Below are positions 1 through 9,419 of a DNA stretch of 46,166 nucleotides, piece by piece. The translations under genes and the position numbers were made by a program. A model generated the notes under the pieces. The model was not told where the DNA came from, did no database searches, and saw only the letters and a list, made by a program, of their open reading frames with translations. Numbering within the stretch: position 1 is the stretch's first letter; every line of letters starts with the position of its first letter. Source of the stretch: Pseudomonadota bacterium (lineage in GTDB: Bacteria > Pseudomonadota > Alphaproteobacteria > SHVP01); assembly GCA_027622715.1 (NCBI GenBank), contig JAQBYN010000024.1, positions 1-46,166 on the forward strand. The letters run 5' to 3'.

Positions 1-72
1 GCTGGACTTAGTGTCCGCCTCGCCGCGCAAACAATGGCCGTGGCTTGGACACACAAACTGAAGGTTTATCTC

Positions 73-1092
73 ATGATCGGAAGATCTCTCGTTATCGCGC
101 TGGCGGCCGGCATGGTCATCGCCGGTGCCGCGGAGGCGCGCGACCAAATTCGGATCGTCGGCTCCTCCACCGTCTTTCCGTTTTCGGCAGCCGTCGCCGA
201 GCAGTTCGGCAAAACCACGACATTCAAGACCCCGGTCGTCGAAAGCACGGGAACCGGTGGTGGCATGAAGTTGTTCTGCGCCGGCGTCGGCGAAGGCCAT
301 CCGGACGTCACCAACGCGTCTCGGCGGATCAAGGCCTCGGAAGCAAAGAACTGTGCGGACAAAGGCATCACCATCACCGAAGTCAAAGTCGGGTTTGACG
401 GGATCGTACTCGCCAATGCGAAAAGCGGTCCGAGCGTGACGATCAGTCGCCAGTCGATCTTCTTGGCGCTGGCGAAAGATATCTGGAAGGACGGCAAGCT
501 CGTACCAAATCCGTATACGACATGGAACCAGATCGATCCGTCGCTGCCCGACGTCAAGATCGAAGTATTGGGTCCGCCGCCGACATCCGGCACCCGTGAT
601 GCGTTCGTCGAGCTGGTCATGGAGCACGGCGCAGCCCAGGTCATGGGCGATCTGAAAAAGACGGACGCGAATATGTTCAGTACCGCGTCCAAGGCGGTCC
701 GCGAGGACGGCGCCTACATCGACGCTGGCGAGAACGACAATTTGATCGTCCAGAAACTCGTCGCCAACCCAAACGCGATGGGCATCTTCGGCTTCAGCTT
801 CCTCGACCGAAACGCCGACAAGATCAAAGGCGCGGTTGTTGAGGGCAACAAGCCGACGTTTGAGAACATCGCCTCGGGCCAATATCCCGTCTCGCGGTCG
901 CTGTTCTTCTACGTCAAGAAGCAACATGTCGGGGTCATTCCAGGCCTCCAGGAGTTCGTGAAAGAGTTCACGAGCGAAAAGGCTTGGGGTCCCGATGGCT
1001 ATCTCGTCGATAAGGGATTGATCCCGTTGCCGGACGAAGAGCGTAAGGCCGTTGCCGGTCAGGCCCAGTCGCTCGCGCCGTTGAGCATGTAG
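73..1092 (+). CDS. pstS: Phosphate ABC transporter, periplasmic phosphate-binding protein PstS
   Basis: Captures inorganic phosphate in the periplasm and delivers it to the PstCAB transporter. I start at ATG 73 because an AAGG lies about 8 bases upstream and the product opens with a signal peptide: a basic start, a hydrophobic run and an AEA cleavage site before residue 23. An upstream ATG at 34 would add a polar extension before the signal peptide. The phosphate-binding Gly-Ser-Ser-Thr (residues 30-33), the TGTGGG stretch and the later TSGTRDAF segment are typical of PstS. Length (339 residues) is normal. First gene of the pst-pho operon; the 72 bases before it show no obvious PHO box. Confidence 0.95.
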   Translation: MIGRSLVIALAAGMVIAGAAEARDQIRIVGSSTVFPFSAAVAEQFGKTTTFKTPVVESTGTGGGMKLFCAGVGEGHPDVTNASRRIKASEAKNCADKGITITEVKVGFDGIVLANAKSGPSVTISRQSIFLALAKDIWKDGKLVPNPYTTWNQIDPSLPDVKIEVLGPPPTSGTRDAFVELVMEHGAAQVMGDLKKTDANMFSTASKAVREDGAYIDAGENDNLIVQKLVANPNAMGIFGFSFLDRNADKIKGAVVEGNKPTFENIASGQYPVSRSLFFYVKKQHVGVIPGLQEFVKEFTSEKAWGPDGYLVDKGLIPLPDEERKAVAGQAQSLAPLSM

Positions 1093-1100
1093 TCCCTCTC

Positions 1101-1137
1101 TGTGGTGGCCGGCCTTGGGCCGGTCACCACACTTTTT
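1101..1137 (+). terminator. Strong hairpin with T-run between pstS and pstC (likely attenuator)
   Basis: GTGGTGGCCGGCC (1102-1114) pairs with GGCCGGTCACCAC (1118-1130) through 13 positions with a single G-U pair and a TTG loop. The flanking T1101-A1131 pair extends it by one. Five T residues follow at 1133-1137. This is the form of an intrinsic terminator, but it sits inside the pst operon, 86 bases before pstC. I infer partial termination or 3'-end protection that leaves pstS mRNA in excess over pstCAB, as is common for binding-protein genes. Confidence 0.75.
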
Positions 1138-1177
1138 CCGCAACTTCACGCCAAATCGTGCGGTCTGATCGCTTTCC

Positions 1178-2563
1178 ATGAGTCCATCGCTGCTCTTTAT
1201 CGTCCTGCTGGGCCTATCGGCGCTGGCTTACTATCTCGGTCGGACCAAGGCGCTGCGCGCGGCAGCCGGTAGGGGCGACGGCCGGCTTCACTCTTTGCCG
1301 GTCTATTACGGCGCCTACGTCGCACTTTGGGTCGGTCTTCCCGCCCTCATCGTCGTGGTGGTTTGGCTTGTTCTCGAGCCCCAGATCATTCATCTGCTGC
1401 TCTCGGCACGTCTTCCCGCGGCGGCCCTAGGCCTGGACCCGGCGCGCCTCTCCCTTCTCATCGCCGATATCAAAAATCATGCGCTCGGCGGCATTACCAG
1501 CACCACGCTTTCGCCCGAGCTGCGGGGCGTAGCAGACTATTTCTCGTCGCTGCGAACCGCCGGCCTGATCGGCATGCCGGTTCTCTCTGGGGCTTCTGCT
1601 GCTGGCGGTCTGATGATCGGATGGCGGCACATCAACCCGACGTTTCGCGCCCGGCACGCGGTTGAACGCGCGCTCCGCATTGTGCTCATTGTCGCGTCGA
1701 CCATCGCGATCCTGACGACGGTTGGCATTGTTCTCTCTCTCCTGTTCGAATCTGTCCGCTTTTTCTCCCAAGTTTCGCTCTTCGAATTCCTATTCGGGAT
1801 TCAGTGGAGCCCGCAAACCGCGCTTCGCGACGACCAAGTTGGCCAGACCGGCACTTTTGGCGCGGTGCCGATCTTCGCCGGCACCTTGATGATCACACTA
1901 ATCGCCATGCTGGTGGCGGTACCCATCGGACTCTTTTCAGCGATCTACATGGCCGAGTATGCGAGTCCGGGCTTCCGCTCGGTGATCAAACCGGTTCTTG
2001 AGGTGCTGGCCGGAATCCCGACCGTGGTCTACGGATTCTTTGCGGCGCTAACGGTCGCGCCGGCATTGCGAGGCTTCGGTGAAGGCGTCGGTCTCGACGT
2101 CGCGTCAGAAAGCGCCCTTGCCGCAGGCCTCGTCATGGGGGTCATGATTATCCCCTTCATTTCGTCGTTGTCCGACGACGTGATCAATGCCGTGCCGCAA
2201 AGCCTGCGCGATGGATCGTTGGCGATGGGGGCGACGAAATCCGAGACGGTGATTCAGGTCGTATTGCCGGCGGCGCTGCCGGGGATCGTCGGCAGCGTTC
2301 TGCTGGCGGTCAGTCGCGCGATTGGCGAAACCATGATCGTTGTGATGGCGGCGGGCCTGTCGGCCAACCTTACCGCCAACCCATTTGAAGCGGTCACCAC
2401 CGTCACGGTCCAAATCGTAACCTTGCTGACGGGCGATCAAGAATTCGATAGTGCCAAGACCCTCGCCGCATTTGCGTTGGGTTTGGTGCTTTTCATCATG
2501 ACCCTGGGCTTGAACGTCATCGCCCTGCGCGTGGTCCGAAGGTACCGGGAAAAATATGACTGA
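1178..2563 (+). CDS. pstC: Phosphate ABC transporter permease PstC
   Basis: Inner-membrane permease subunit of the high-affinity phosphate transporter. The 461-residue product has a membrane segment at the N-terminus, a long N-terminal section before the transporter core (longer than the E. coli protein, as is usual in alphaproteobacteria), and then the BPD-type permease core. The core includes the PIGLFSAIYMAEYA and EVLAGIPTVVYGFFA segments and the ATP-ase contact loop SLRDGSLAMGATKSET. It follows pstS after the hairpin and overlaps pstA by 8 bases, so translation is probably coupled. No strong Shine-Dalgarno is visible before ATG 1178. Confidence 0.95.
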   Translation: MSPSLLFIVLLGLSALAYYLGRTKALRAAAGRGDGRLHSLPVYYGAYVALWVGLPALIVVVVWLVLEPQIIHLLLSARLPAAALGLDPARLSLLIADIKNHALGGITSTTLSPELRGVADYFSSLRTAGLIGMPVLSGASAAGGLMIGWRHINPTFRARHAVERALRIVLIVASTIAILTTVGIVLSLLFESVRFFSQVSLFEFLFGIQWSPQTALRDDQVGQTGTFGAVPIFAGTLMITLIAMLVAVPIGLFSAIYMAEYASPGFRSVIKPVLEVLAGIPTVVYGFFAALTVAPALRGFGEGVGLDVASESALAAGLVMGVMIIPFISSLSDDVINAVPQSLRDGSLAMGATKSETVIQVVLPAALPGIVGSVLLAVSRAIGETMIVVMAAGLSANLTANPFEAVTTVTVQIVTLLTGDQEFDSAKTLAAFALGLVLFIMTLGLNVIALRVVRRYREKYD

Positions 2564-3854
2564 CATACTCGCCGGGCGCGCCTTGACCGACAGCACGGCG
2601 GTTGCCCGACTCGGCAAACGCCATCGTGCCGAACGCCGGTTCAAGTGCTATGGGTTGGCGGCGATTTTCTCGGCACTGGCGGTGCTTGCCGTTCTTTTAG
2701 TAACAATCGTCGGCACCGGCTACTCGGCGTTCGTGCAAACTTACGTTCAGCTGGATATTGAATTTCGGGCGGACGCCATTGATCCGCAGGGAACGCGCCT
2801 CGAGTCCGATTTCCGGCAGGCGAACTACGCGGTCCTCGTCCGCGACGCGTTGGTCGCGCATTTTCCCGACGTCAGCGGTCGGCGCGACCGCCGGGCACTT
2901 GCCGGTCTGATCAGTTCCGGGGCCGACATACGCCTACTCAACATGGTGTTGCGCGATCCCTCGTTGATCGGGACGAAACGCGCGGTGTGGGTGAAAGCGT
3001 CGGCAGATCTCGACAGCTTCACGAAAGGCCAAATTCCGCGCGACGTGCCGGAAGACGAACGAAAAGTCAGCGATCTGCAGATCACTTGGATCGATCAACT
3101 CGCCGCCAAAGGGTTGGTGGAGAAGAAGTTCAATTTCGATTTCTTCGCCAGTGCCGACAGCCGGGAGCCGGAACAGGCCGGTGTTCTCGGTGCCCTCGTC
3201 GGGTCTTTGCTCACATTGCTCGTTACCTTGGCACTGTCCTTCCCCATTGCCGTGATGGCGGCGGTCTATCTGGAAGAATTCGCGCCCAAGAACCGGTTCA
3301 CCGATTTCATCGAGATCAATATCAACAACCTCGCGGCGGTACCGTCGATCGTCTTTGGCTTGCTCGGGCTCGCGGTTTTCTTGAATTTCTTTGGGTTGCC
3401 GCGTTCGGCGCCGCTTGTCGGCGGCATGGTTCTCGCCCTAATGACGATGCCGACCATCATCATCGCAGCGCGCGCGGCTTTGAAGGCGGTGCCGCCATCA
3501 ATCCGCGAGGCCGCGCTCGGCATGGGCGCATCGCCGGTTCAAACAGTGTCCCATCATGTCTTGCCGCTGGCCATGCCAGGAATATTGACCGGTACGATCA
3601 TAGGCATGGCGCAAGCGCTGGGTGAAACGGCGCCGCTGCTGATGATCGGCATGGTTGCCTTTATCGTTGACGTGCCGGGCTCGTTCACCGACGCGGCGAC
3701 CGTCCTCCCGGTTCAAGTCTACCTGTGGGCCGATGCGCCCGAGCGGGGTTTCGTCGAGCGCACATCGGCTGCGATCATGGTGCTTCTCGCGTTTCTCATC
3801 ACGATGAATATTTTGGCCGTTGTCCTGCGACGACGGTTTGAGCGGCGGTGGTAG
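2556..3854 (+). CDS. pstA: Phosphate ABC transporter permease PstA
   Basis: Second membrane subunit of the phosphate transporter. At 432 residues it is much longer than enterobacterial PstA. The extra roughly 190 residues lie between the first membrane segment (about residues 35-55) and the permease core and correspond to the DUF3333-type region common in alphaproteobacterial PstA. The core has [35 protein letters not shown] and the coupling loop [19 protein letters not shown] 2556 overlaps the end of pstC, and the gene runs into the start region of pstB. Confidence 0.95.
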   Translation: MTDILAGRALTDSTAVARLGKRHRAERRFKCYGLAAIFSALAVLAVLLVTIVGTGYSAFVQTYVQLDIEFRADAIDPQGTRLESDFRQANYAVLVRDALVAHFPDVSGRRDRRALAGLISSGADIRLLNMVLRDPSLIGTKRAVWVKASADLDSFTKGQIPRDVPEDERKVSDLQITWIDQLAAKGLVEKKFNFDFFASADSREPEQAGVLGALVGSLLTLLVTLALSFPIAVMAAVYLEEFAPKNRFTDFIEININNLAAVPSIVFGLLGLAVFLNFFGLPRSAPLVGGMVLALMTMPTIIIAARAALKAVPPSIREAALGMGASPVQTVSHHVLPLAMPGILTGTIIGMAQALGETAPLLMIGMVAFIVDVPGSFTDAATVLPVQVYLWADAPERGFVERTSAAIMVLLAFLITMNILAVVLRRRFERRW

Positions 3855-3880
3855 CCATGGCTTTACATGAGGCAGCGAAC

Positions 3881-4690
3881 ATGAGTGCAATCTCCAGCAA
3901 TGATCTCCCGACCGAGGCAGGGGTGGCGCCGGTGGCGAGCAAAATTCGCGCGGATCGGGTTTCGGTCTATTACGGCGAGAAACGCGCGATCAACGAGATA
4001 TCGATCGACATCCAAGCCAATCAAGTCACGGCATTCATCGGGCCCTCAGGGTGCGGCAAGTCAACATTTCTCCGGTGTCTTAATCGAATGAACGACACGA
4101 TCGATATCTGCCGCGTTACCGGATCGATAGTCCTTGACGACGAGGACATTTACGATCCGAAGGTCGATGTCGTTCAGCTGCGGGCGCGAGTCGGGATGGT
4201 TTTCCAAAAGCCGAACCCGTTTCCAAAATCGATTTACGACAATATTGCCTACGGTCCCCGTATCCATGGCTTGGTCTCAAATCGCACGGACACCGATCGG
4301 GTCGTCGAGGCGAGTTTGAAACGGGCCGGATTGTGGGAAGAAGTCAAAGATCGTCTGTTGGATTCGGGAACCGGCCTTTCCGGCGGCCAGCAACAGCGGC
4401 TCTGTATCGCCCGGGCTATTGCTGTGCAGCCCGAAGTCATCTTGATGGATGAGCCGTGCTCGTCCCTGGATCCGATCGCGACCGCGCGCATTGAAGAACT
4501 GATCGACGAACTGCGAAAAAACTTCACGATCATCATCGTGACCCATTCGATGCAGCAGGCGGCGCGGGTATCGCAGCGAACCGCCTTTTTCCACCTCGGG
4601 GATATGATCGAATACGGGGATACGGAACAGGTTTTCACCAACCCTGCCGAACAAAAGACCCAAGGCTACATCACCGGTCGGTTCGGCTAA
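3881..4690 (+). CDS. pstB: Phosphate ABC transporter ATP-binding protein PstB
   Basis: Cytoplasmic ATPase driving phosphate import. Walker [10 protein letters not shown] is at residues 54-62; the signature [14 protein letters not shown] and Walker [13 protein letters not shown] follow in order, with a late HLGDMIEYG segment typical of PstB. Starts at GTG 3848 and ATG 3857 are also open, but ATG 3881 has GAGG nine bases upstream and gives the usual length (269 residues). If 3848 is used the gene overlaps pstA by 7 bases. It lies between pstA and phoU in one operon. Confidence 0.95.
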   Translation: MSAISSNDLPTEAGVAPVASKIRADRVSVYYGEKRAINEISIDIQANQVTAFIGPSGCGKSTFLRCLNRMNDTIDICRVTGSIVLDDEDIYDPKVDVVQLRARVGMVFQKPNPFPKSIYDNIAYGPRIHGLVSNRTDTDRVVEASLKRAGLWEEVKDRLLDSGTGLSGGQQQRLCIARAIAVQPEVILMDEPCSSLDPIATARIEELIDELRKNFTIIIVTHSMQQAARVSQRTAFFHLGDMIEYGDTEQVFTNPAEQKTQGYITGRFG

Positions 4691-4704
4691 CGGCAGAGGA
4701 CGTC

Positions 4705-5451
4705 ATGAGCGACGAACACATCGTCAAATCTTTCGGCGAAGAGCTTGAACGCATCGACCAATTGATCGTCGAAATGGGCGGTTTGGCCGAGACCCAGCTG
4801 GCGTCGGCGATTCGCGCCCTGGTACGGCGTGATGCTGAACTGGCGAACCAGGTGGTGGACGGCGACGCCCGGATCGACGAACTAGAGAGCGACGTTAACG
4901 AGCGGATCATCCGTCTCTTGGCGCTTCGCCAACCCATGGCCGGAGATCTACGCGTCGCCATCGCCGCGCTAAAAATCTCGAACGAGCTCGAACGGATCGG
5001 GGACTACGCCAAGAACGTCGCCAAGCGCACCGTCGTCCTTGTGCAGTCGCCGGCGATGCCCGCCACGCTGGCCATCTCCCGCATGGGAACCCTCGTTCAA
5101 GGGATGATCAAGGCAGTATTAGACGCCTATGTTGCGCGCGATGCCCTGGCGGCCGAGGATGTTCGCTTGGCCGATCAGGAGGTCGATCAGCTTCATACCA
5201 GTATGTTTCGCGAGCTTCTGACCTACATGATGGAAGACCCGCGTAACATCACCCCATGCACCCATCTTCTCTTCATCGCCAAGAACATCGAACGGATTGG
5301 CGATCACACCACCAACATCGCCGAGAACGTTCATTTTTTGGTCCGCGGCGAGGACCCCGATGGTGCGCGCCCCAAGCGGGACCGGTCGAGCTCCACGATG
5401 GTCAAGCCCGCAAGCAGTGCAGCCGCAGCGGGCACCTCGGGTAACCAATGA
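4705..5451 (+). CDS. phoU: Phosphate signalling regulator PhoU
   Basis: PhoU links the Pst transporter to the PhoR-PhoB two-component system and keeps the regulon off when phosphate is plentiful. The 248-residue all-helical protein shows the two PhoU repeats: ISNELERIGDYAKNVAKR near residue 92 and IAKNIERIGDHTTNIAENV near residue 193, each with the acidic metal-binding pattern of the family. A polar, low-complexity tail of about 30 residues is extra. AGAGGA precedes ATG 4705. Its stop overlaps the phoB start by 4 bases. Confidence 0.95.
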   Translation: MSDEHIVKSFGEELERIDQLIVEMGGLAETQLASAIRALVRRDAELANQVVDGDARIDELESDVNERIIRLLALRQPMAGDLRVAIAALKISNELERIGDYAKNVAKRTVVLVQSPAMPATLAISRMGTLVQGMIKAVLDAYVARDALAAEDVRLADQEVDQLHTSMFRELLTYMMEDPRNITPCTHLLFIAKNIERIGDHTTNIAENVHFLVRGEDPDGARPKRDRSSSTMVKPASSAAAAGTSGNQ

Positions 5452-6137
5452 AACCGCATGTCCTTGTTGTCGAAGACGAGCCGTCGTTAGTCGAGGTCTT
5501 GCGCTACAACCTTGAGAAGGCGGGTTACCGGGTCAGTGTCGCGGGGGACGGCGCCGAAGCGCTCGGCGGGGTGCGCGACGCGATTCCCGATCTGATCATT
5601 CTAGATTGGATGTTGCCTAAGCTCTCGGGGATCGAGGTGTGTCGGCAGCTGCGGGAGGACCCCGAGTCCAAGAATGTCCCGGTGATCATGTTGACCGCCC
5701 GCGGCGAGGAGGCGGACCGCCTAAAGGGATTAGCGAGCGGCGCAGACGACTATGTCGTCAAACCGTTTTCGCCGGCCGAGTTGCTGGCGCGGGTACGCGC
5801 GGTGTTGCGCCGCTCGACGTCCAGTGCGCCCGACGAGACGCTCGTCTACCGCGACCTGACGATGGATTTGGCAGCCCACAAAGTATCGCGCAACGGCCGC
5901 GCCGTTCATCTCGGCCCAACCGAGTTCCGTCTGCTTCGTGTACTGCTCAAGCGACCAGGCCGGGTCTTCTCGCGCGAGCAGCTGCTGGATCTTGCGTGGG
6001 GACGCGATATCTATCTCGAGGCGCGAACGATCGACGTGCACGTTCGGCGGCTGCGCAAGCAACTCAACGGGCCCGCCGAATCCGATCTAATTCGGACCGT
6101 CCGCGGGGCAGGCTATTCGCTCGACGCCGGGGACTGA
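5448..6137 (+). CDS. phoB: Phosphate regulon response regulator PhoB
   Basis: OmpR-type response regulator that activates phosphate-starvation genes. The receiver has the acidic pair E9/D10, phospho-acceptor D53 in LDWMLPK, switch T83 and K105 in DYVVKPF. The C-terminal half is a winged helix (LGPTEFRLLRVLLKRPGRVFSRE, ending TVRGAGYSLD). Length 229 residues matches PhoB. ATG 5448 overlaps the phoU stop (ATGA). No phoR kinase is found downstream; in related genomes it often lies ahead of pstS, which would be just outside the window. Confidence 0.93.
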   Translation: MKPHVLVVEDEPSLVEVLRYNLEKAGYRVSVAGDGAEALGGVRDAIPDLIILDWMLPKLSGIEVCRQLREDPESKNVPVIMLTARGEEADRLKGLASGADDYVVKPFSPAELLARVRAVLRRSTSSAPDETLVYRDLTMDLAAHKVSRNGRAVHLGPTEFRLLRVLLKRPGRVFSREQLLDLAWGRDIYLEARTIDVHVRRLRKQLNGPAESDLIRTVRGAGYSLDAGD

Positions 6138-6194
6138 ACGCTAGGAACCCGCGGTCCCCTTTGTCATAGTGGGCCCATCATCGGGGGAGGGAAG

Positions 6195-6980
6195 ATGCAT
6201 AGGGGCTACGTCGATACACCGGACGGGCAGATCCACTACCGAATGGCCGGCGAGTCCGGCCCGACGATCTTTTGCCTCCACGAATCGCCCGTGTCGTCGT
6301 GGGAGTTCGAGAGAACGCTGCCACTGTTTGGTGCCCGTTGCCGCGCCATCGCCTTCGATACTCCGGGCTATGGGCTGTCCGATCCGCCACCGGGACCGAT
6401 CGGCATTGCCGAATACGCGCGCCGGATGTTGCCCGCGATCGAACACTTTGCGCCCGGCGGCCGTTTTGCTTTCGCGACCGTTCATACCGGCACCTCCATT
6501 GCCCTGGAACTTATTACCGAGCATTTGGCTGAGCGAACAACGCACGCCGTTTTTTCGGGTGTGCCGATGATCAAGCCGGAGCAAGTCGCGGCCTTCACGG
6601 CACGAATTGGTGAGCCGACGATCGACGCGGCGGGCGACTTTCTCAAGGACATGTGGGCGACGCGCCGCAAGAACTGGGGCGAGGATACCGACCTTGAGAC
6701 GATCCACGCCGCCATCGCCCAGCACTTGTCGATCTATCCGCGCTTCCACTGGGCCTTTCAGGCAGTGTTCGCATACGACGCGGCGGCGGCGCTCAAAAAG
6801 ATTCGCTGCCCGCTCTACGTCATCAACGCTGAAGGCGACAGTCTCGCCCAGATTGACAAGGAAGCCGCTGCCATCGTCCCCGGCGCGCAATTCAAGCTTG
6901 TACCAGGCGTCGGCGGGCAACTGCCTTTCCGGGCGCCGGAGCTATACGCCCGCGAGGTGCTGAATTTCATCGGCGCGTAG
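6195..6980 (+). CDS. Alpha/beta hydrolase-fold protein with altered catalytic residues
   Basis: A 261-residue alpha/beta hydrolase-fold protein. The oxyanion region FCLHESPVSSWEF and the AFDTPGYGLSDPP segment are standard. At the nucleophile elbow, where most members have G-x-S-x-G, this protein has VHTGT, putting Thr98 at the nucleophile position. Near the C-terminus the usual G-x-G-H segment that carries the catalytic His reads GVGGQLPF, so no His is there. Substrate cannot be predicted, and the protein may not be a classical esterase. GGGAGGGAAG just before ATG 6195 is a strong ribosome site. It follows phoB by 57 bases and may or may not share its transcript. Confidence 0.85.
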   Translation: MHRGYVDTPDGQIHYRMAGESGPTIFCLHESPVSSWEFERTLPLFGARCRAIAFDTPGYGLSDPPPGPIGIAEYARRMLPAIEHFAPGGRFAFATVHTGTSIALELITEHLAERTTHAVFSGVPMIKPEQVAAFTARIGEPTIDAAGDFLKDMWATRRKNWGEDTDLETIHAAIAQHLSIYPRFHWAFQAVFAYDAAAALKKIRCPLYVINAEGDSLAQIDKEAAAIVPGAQFKLVPGVGGQLPFRAPELYAREVLNFIGA

Positions 6981-7104
6981 CGGACCAAAGACCCGCCTGT
7001 AGATTGTAGGGCCTGCACATAATTCGCGTATTAGTATTGAGACTCGCGCGATCCATTCGACTACACTCCCACCGGGGATCGTAATCGAACAAAACCGTTC
7101 CGAA

Positions 7105-8580
7105 ATGGCACAAAAAATACTCGTCGTCGAGGATGACCCGGCGCAGCTTCGCTATCTTGAGACCATCGTTGCCAACCTTGGTTACGAAACGCTCACGGCT
7201 GCGGATGGCGATGCGGCGGTCGATCTTCTAATCCGCCAAGACCGCAGCGGCGTCGATCTCGTCCTTCTCGATCTCGTTCTCCCAAAACTAGATGGATTTG
7301 GTGTGCTTCAGCGCGTCGAACCGATCCATCCCGACCTTCAGATCATCGTCTTGACGATGAGCGGTGGCGTGGGAACCGTGGTTCAAGCCATGCGCCACGG
7401 TGCGACGGACTTCTTGGTCAAGCCGGTAAGCCCGGAACGCATTCAAATCTCGATCGAAAACGCGCTGAAGATATCAACTCTTTCCGGCGAGCTTTCGCGC
7501 ATCACGCGCAAGGTCAACGGCGAGATGACGTTTGATGACTTGGTCGCCGTGGCGCCGCCAATGCGCAATGTTGTCGACTTGGCCAAACGCGCCGCCGCAT
7601 CGAACATCGCGGTGTTGCTTGAGGGCGAGAGTGGTGTCGGCAAGGAAATGATTGCCCGCGCCGTACAAGGCAGCAGCGAGCGTGCCGGCAAACCATTTGT
7701 AACGGTCAACTGCAGTGCGATCCCGGAAAACCTCGTCGAAAGCATCTTGTTTGGCCACGAGCGTGGATCGTTTACGGGGGCGCAACAAAAACACATCGGC
7801 AAGTTCCAAGAAGCCAACGGCGGGACGCTTTTCCTCGACGAGGTCGGTGAGCTGCCGCCGGATATCCAAGTCAAACTTCTGCGCGCCCTTCAAGACGGCG
7901 AAATTGACCCGGTCGGCAGCAAGCGACCCGTTAACGTCAATGTTCGCCTGATCTCGGCGACCAACCGCGACCTCCTTCAGCTCGTTGAAACCGAGCGGTT
8001 TCGCGAAGACCTCTACTACCGCCTCAACGTATTTCCAATTCGGGTGCCGCCGTTGCGCGAACGCCGCGAGGACATCCCGGCGCTGGTGCGCGCCTTCGTC
8101 CAACGCTTCGCCGCGTCCGAGGGAAAAGTCGTTGCCGGTGTCGATGATTCCGTGATGGATCTATTGATTTCCTACCCATGGCCGGGGAACGTGCGGCAAC
8201 TCGAGAATGCGGTGTTCCGCGCGGTGGTCTTAGCCGACGCCGAACACCTGCGCCTTGATGACTTTGGTCAAATCGCCGGGCGCTTGGCCCAGGCCGCTCA
8301 GCAGGGTGGCGTCGGCCGGCCCTTCGCCATTTCCGGCTATGGTGCGGGCGCAGGGGTATCGGTTGGCGCCGCCGCCGCCATGGCGATTACAGCGGTGGAC
8401 CAACAGGGTTCGATGCGGTCGCTGCGCGACATCGAGGACGACGCCATTCGCATTGCGCTGGATCGCTACAACGGGCAAATGTCAGAAGTCGCAAGGCGCC
8501 TCGGCATCGGGCGCTCAACCCTGTATCGAAAAATTCGCGACCTAGGGATCGATGTCGATCGGGCCCAAAGCGCCGGTTAA
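7105..8580 (+). CDS. Sigma-54-dependent response regulator (NtrC family)
   Basis: A 491-residue enhancer-binding activator of sigma-54 promoters. Receiver at 1-120 with D10/D11, phospho-acceptor D56, T84 and K106. AAA+ domain at about 145-375 with Walker A GESGVGK (174-180), the sigma-54 contact loop GSFTGA (221-226, usually GAFTGA), Walker B LFLDEVGEL and a WPGNVRQLEN segment. C-terminal Fis-type helix-turn-helix (MSEVARRLGIGRSTLYRKI). A Gly/Ala-rich linker of about 60 residues precedes the HTH. No kinase is adjacent; the convergent Hpt and receiver genes are likely partners. A TTGAGA/TACACT pair upstream is too widely spaced to call a promoter. Confidence 0.93.
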   Translation: MAQKILVVEDDPAQLRYLETIVANLGYETLTAADGDAAVDLLIRQDRSGVDLVLLDLVLPKLDGFGVLQRVEPIHPDLQIIVLTMSGGVGTVVQAMRHGATDFLVKPVSPERIQISIENALKISTLSGELSRITRKVNGEMTFDDLVAVAPPMRNVVDLAKRAAASNIAVLLEGESGVGKEMIARAVQGSSERAGKPFVTVNCSAIPENLVESILFGHERGSFTGAQQKHIGKFQEANGGTLFLDEVGELPPDIQVKLLRALQDGEIDPVGSKRPVNVNVRLISATNRDLLQLVETERFREDLYYRLNVFPIRVPPLRERREDIPALVRAFVQRFAASEGKVVAGVDDSVMDLLISYPWPGNVRQLENAVFRAVVLADAEHLRLDDFGQIAGRLAQAAQQGGVGRPFAISGYGAGAGVSVGAAAAMAITAVDQQGSMRSLRDIEDDAIRIALDRYNGQMSEVARRLGIGRSTLYRKIRDLGIDVDRAQSAG

Positions 8581-8876
8581 GCGTCGGCCAATGCCGCAAT
8601 AAGTGCGGCGTAAAGGGTCTCCGCCTCCGGTCGCGCGCGTTGCGCCTCCACAGAGCCGGCATCCCCGCTGATCGCGTGAAGATAATCGTTGAGTGCGCGT
8701 GCGGCGCCACCCAACGCAGAAAAACCAAAGGTTTCGCTGGCGCCGGCCAGACTGTGGACGAGCCTGTAAGCGACTTCCAAGTCTTCCGCATTCCAGTCGC
8801 CGTCGATGAGTGTGCGCCAAGCTAACGCCAGAGCGTGGCGTCGCTCGGGGAGCGAGGCGGCGAAATCGCGCCGCAT
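8577..8876 (-). CDS. Stand-alone Hpt (histidine phosphotransfer) domain protein
   Basis: A roughly 99-residue single-domain phosphorelay protein. The core AYRLVHSLAGASETFGF carries the conserved phospho-accepting His (H41 from this start), followed by two further helices ending ALIAALADA. The only upstream alternative start is TTG 8969, which would add 31 residues and overlap the receiver gene by 59 bases. I favour ATG 8876 because it gives a complete Hpt domain, though a helix upstream of it (STLEEALAE) looks like protein too. The stop overlaps the stop of the convergent sigma-54 regulator by 3-4 bases. It probably relays phosphate between an unlinked hybrid kinase and the receivers beside it. 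Confidence 0.78.
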   Translation of the reverse strand: MRRDFAASLPERRHALALAWRTLIDGDWNAEDLEVAYRLVHSLAGASETFGFSALGGAARALNDYLHAISGDAGSVEAQRARPEAETLYAALIAALADA

Positions 8877-8910
8877 TTCGGCGAGGGCTTCTTCGAGGGT
8901 CGAGGTTGGG

Positions 8911-9306
8911 CTAGGCAGCGTGTTTTTCCCAAATCTCGCGGACCGTTGTGCCGAGAGTACGGGGGTCAAAGGGCTTGGGTATAACGCTTGCCGCGCCCAG
9001 CGCGAGATATCGCGAAACCTCTGCCGACTGTACTTTCGCCGTCATGAACACGATCGGAACGGTCGCGGTTTCTGGTCGCTTGCGCATCTCCTCCATCGTC
9101 GTGAGCCCGTCCATACCAGGCATCATCACGTCGAGGAGCACGATTTCGGGTCTGAAGTCTCCGATGATGGTCAGGGCTTCAGCGCCGGATTCGCAAATTT
9201 TCACCTCAAACTCGCCGGAATACTCGAGGGCAAATCGGGCCACTTCTCGAATATCGGGTTCGTCTTCGACATAGAGAATGCGGCTAAGTTTTTTCTCGGC
9301 CATCAT
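8911..9306 (-). CDS. Single-domain response regulator (CheY-like)
   Basis: A 131-residue receiver without an output domain: acidic pair in YVEDEPD, phospho-acceptor D59 in LLDVMMPGMDG, MTAK switch, and K111 in IPKPFDP. The frame is open far upstream, but the sequence before ATG 9306 does not look like protein; AAGGG lies 12 bases before this ATG, and an adjacent ATG at 9303 is equivalent. It is followed by the Hpt gene on the same strand, so the two probably form an operon and one relay. Confidence 0.9.
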   Translation of the reverse strand: MMAEKKLSRILYVEDEPDIREVARFALEYSGEFEVKICESGAEALTIIGDFRPEIVLLDVMMPGMDGLTTMEEMRKRPETATVPIVFMTAKVQSAEVSRYLALGAASVIPKPFDPRTLGTTVREIWEKHAA

Positions 9307-9419
9307 GGCTTTGCGCTGGCCCTTGTTGCGGCGGAAGGTCACAATACTTGGCGCGGCGGGCATTACAATACCGCTCGAATGCGGCTTTGGGCCCCGCGAC
9401 CGAACGACCGTATCCAGCT

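Noticed and set aside
1-72. PHO box upstream of pstS
   Set aside because: No CTGTCAT-like direct repeat is found in the 72 available bases; the operon promoter may lie outside the window.
6141-6920. A 259-codon minus-strand open frame
   Set aside because: Antisense to the hydrolase-fold gene at 6195, which has a strong ribosome site and recognisable fold motifs.
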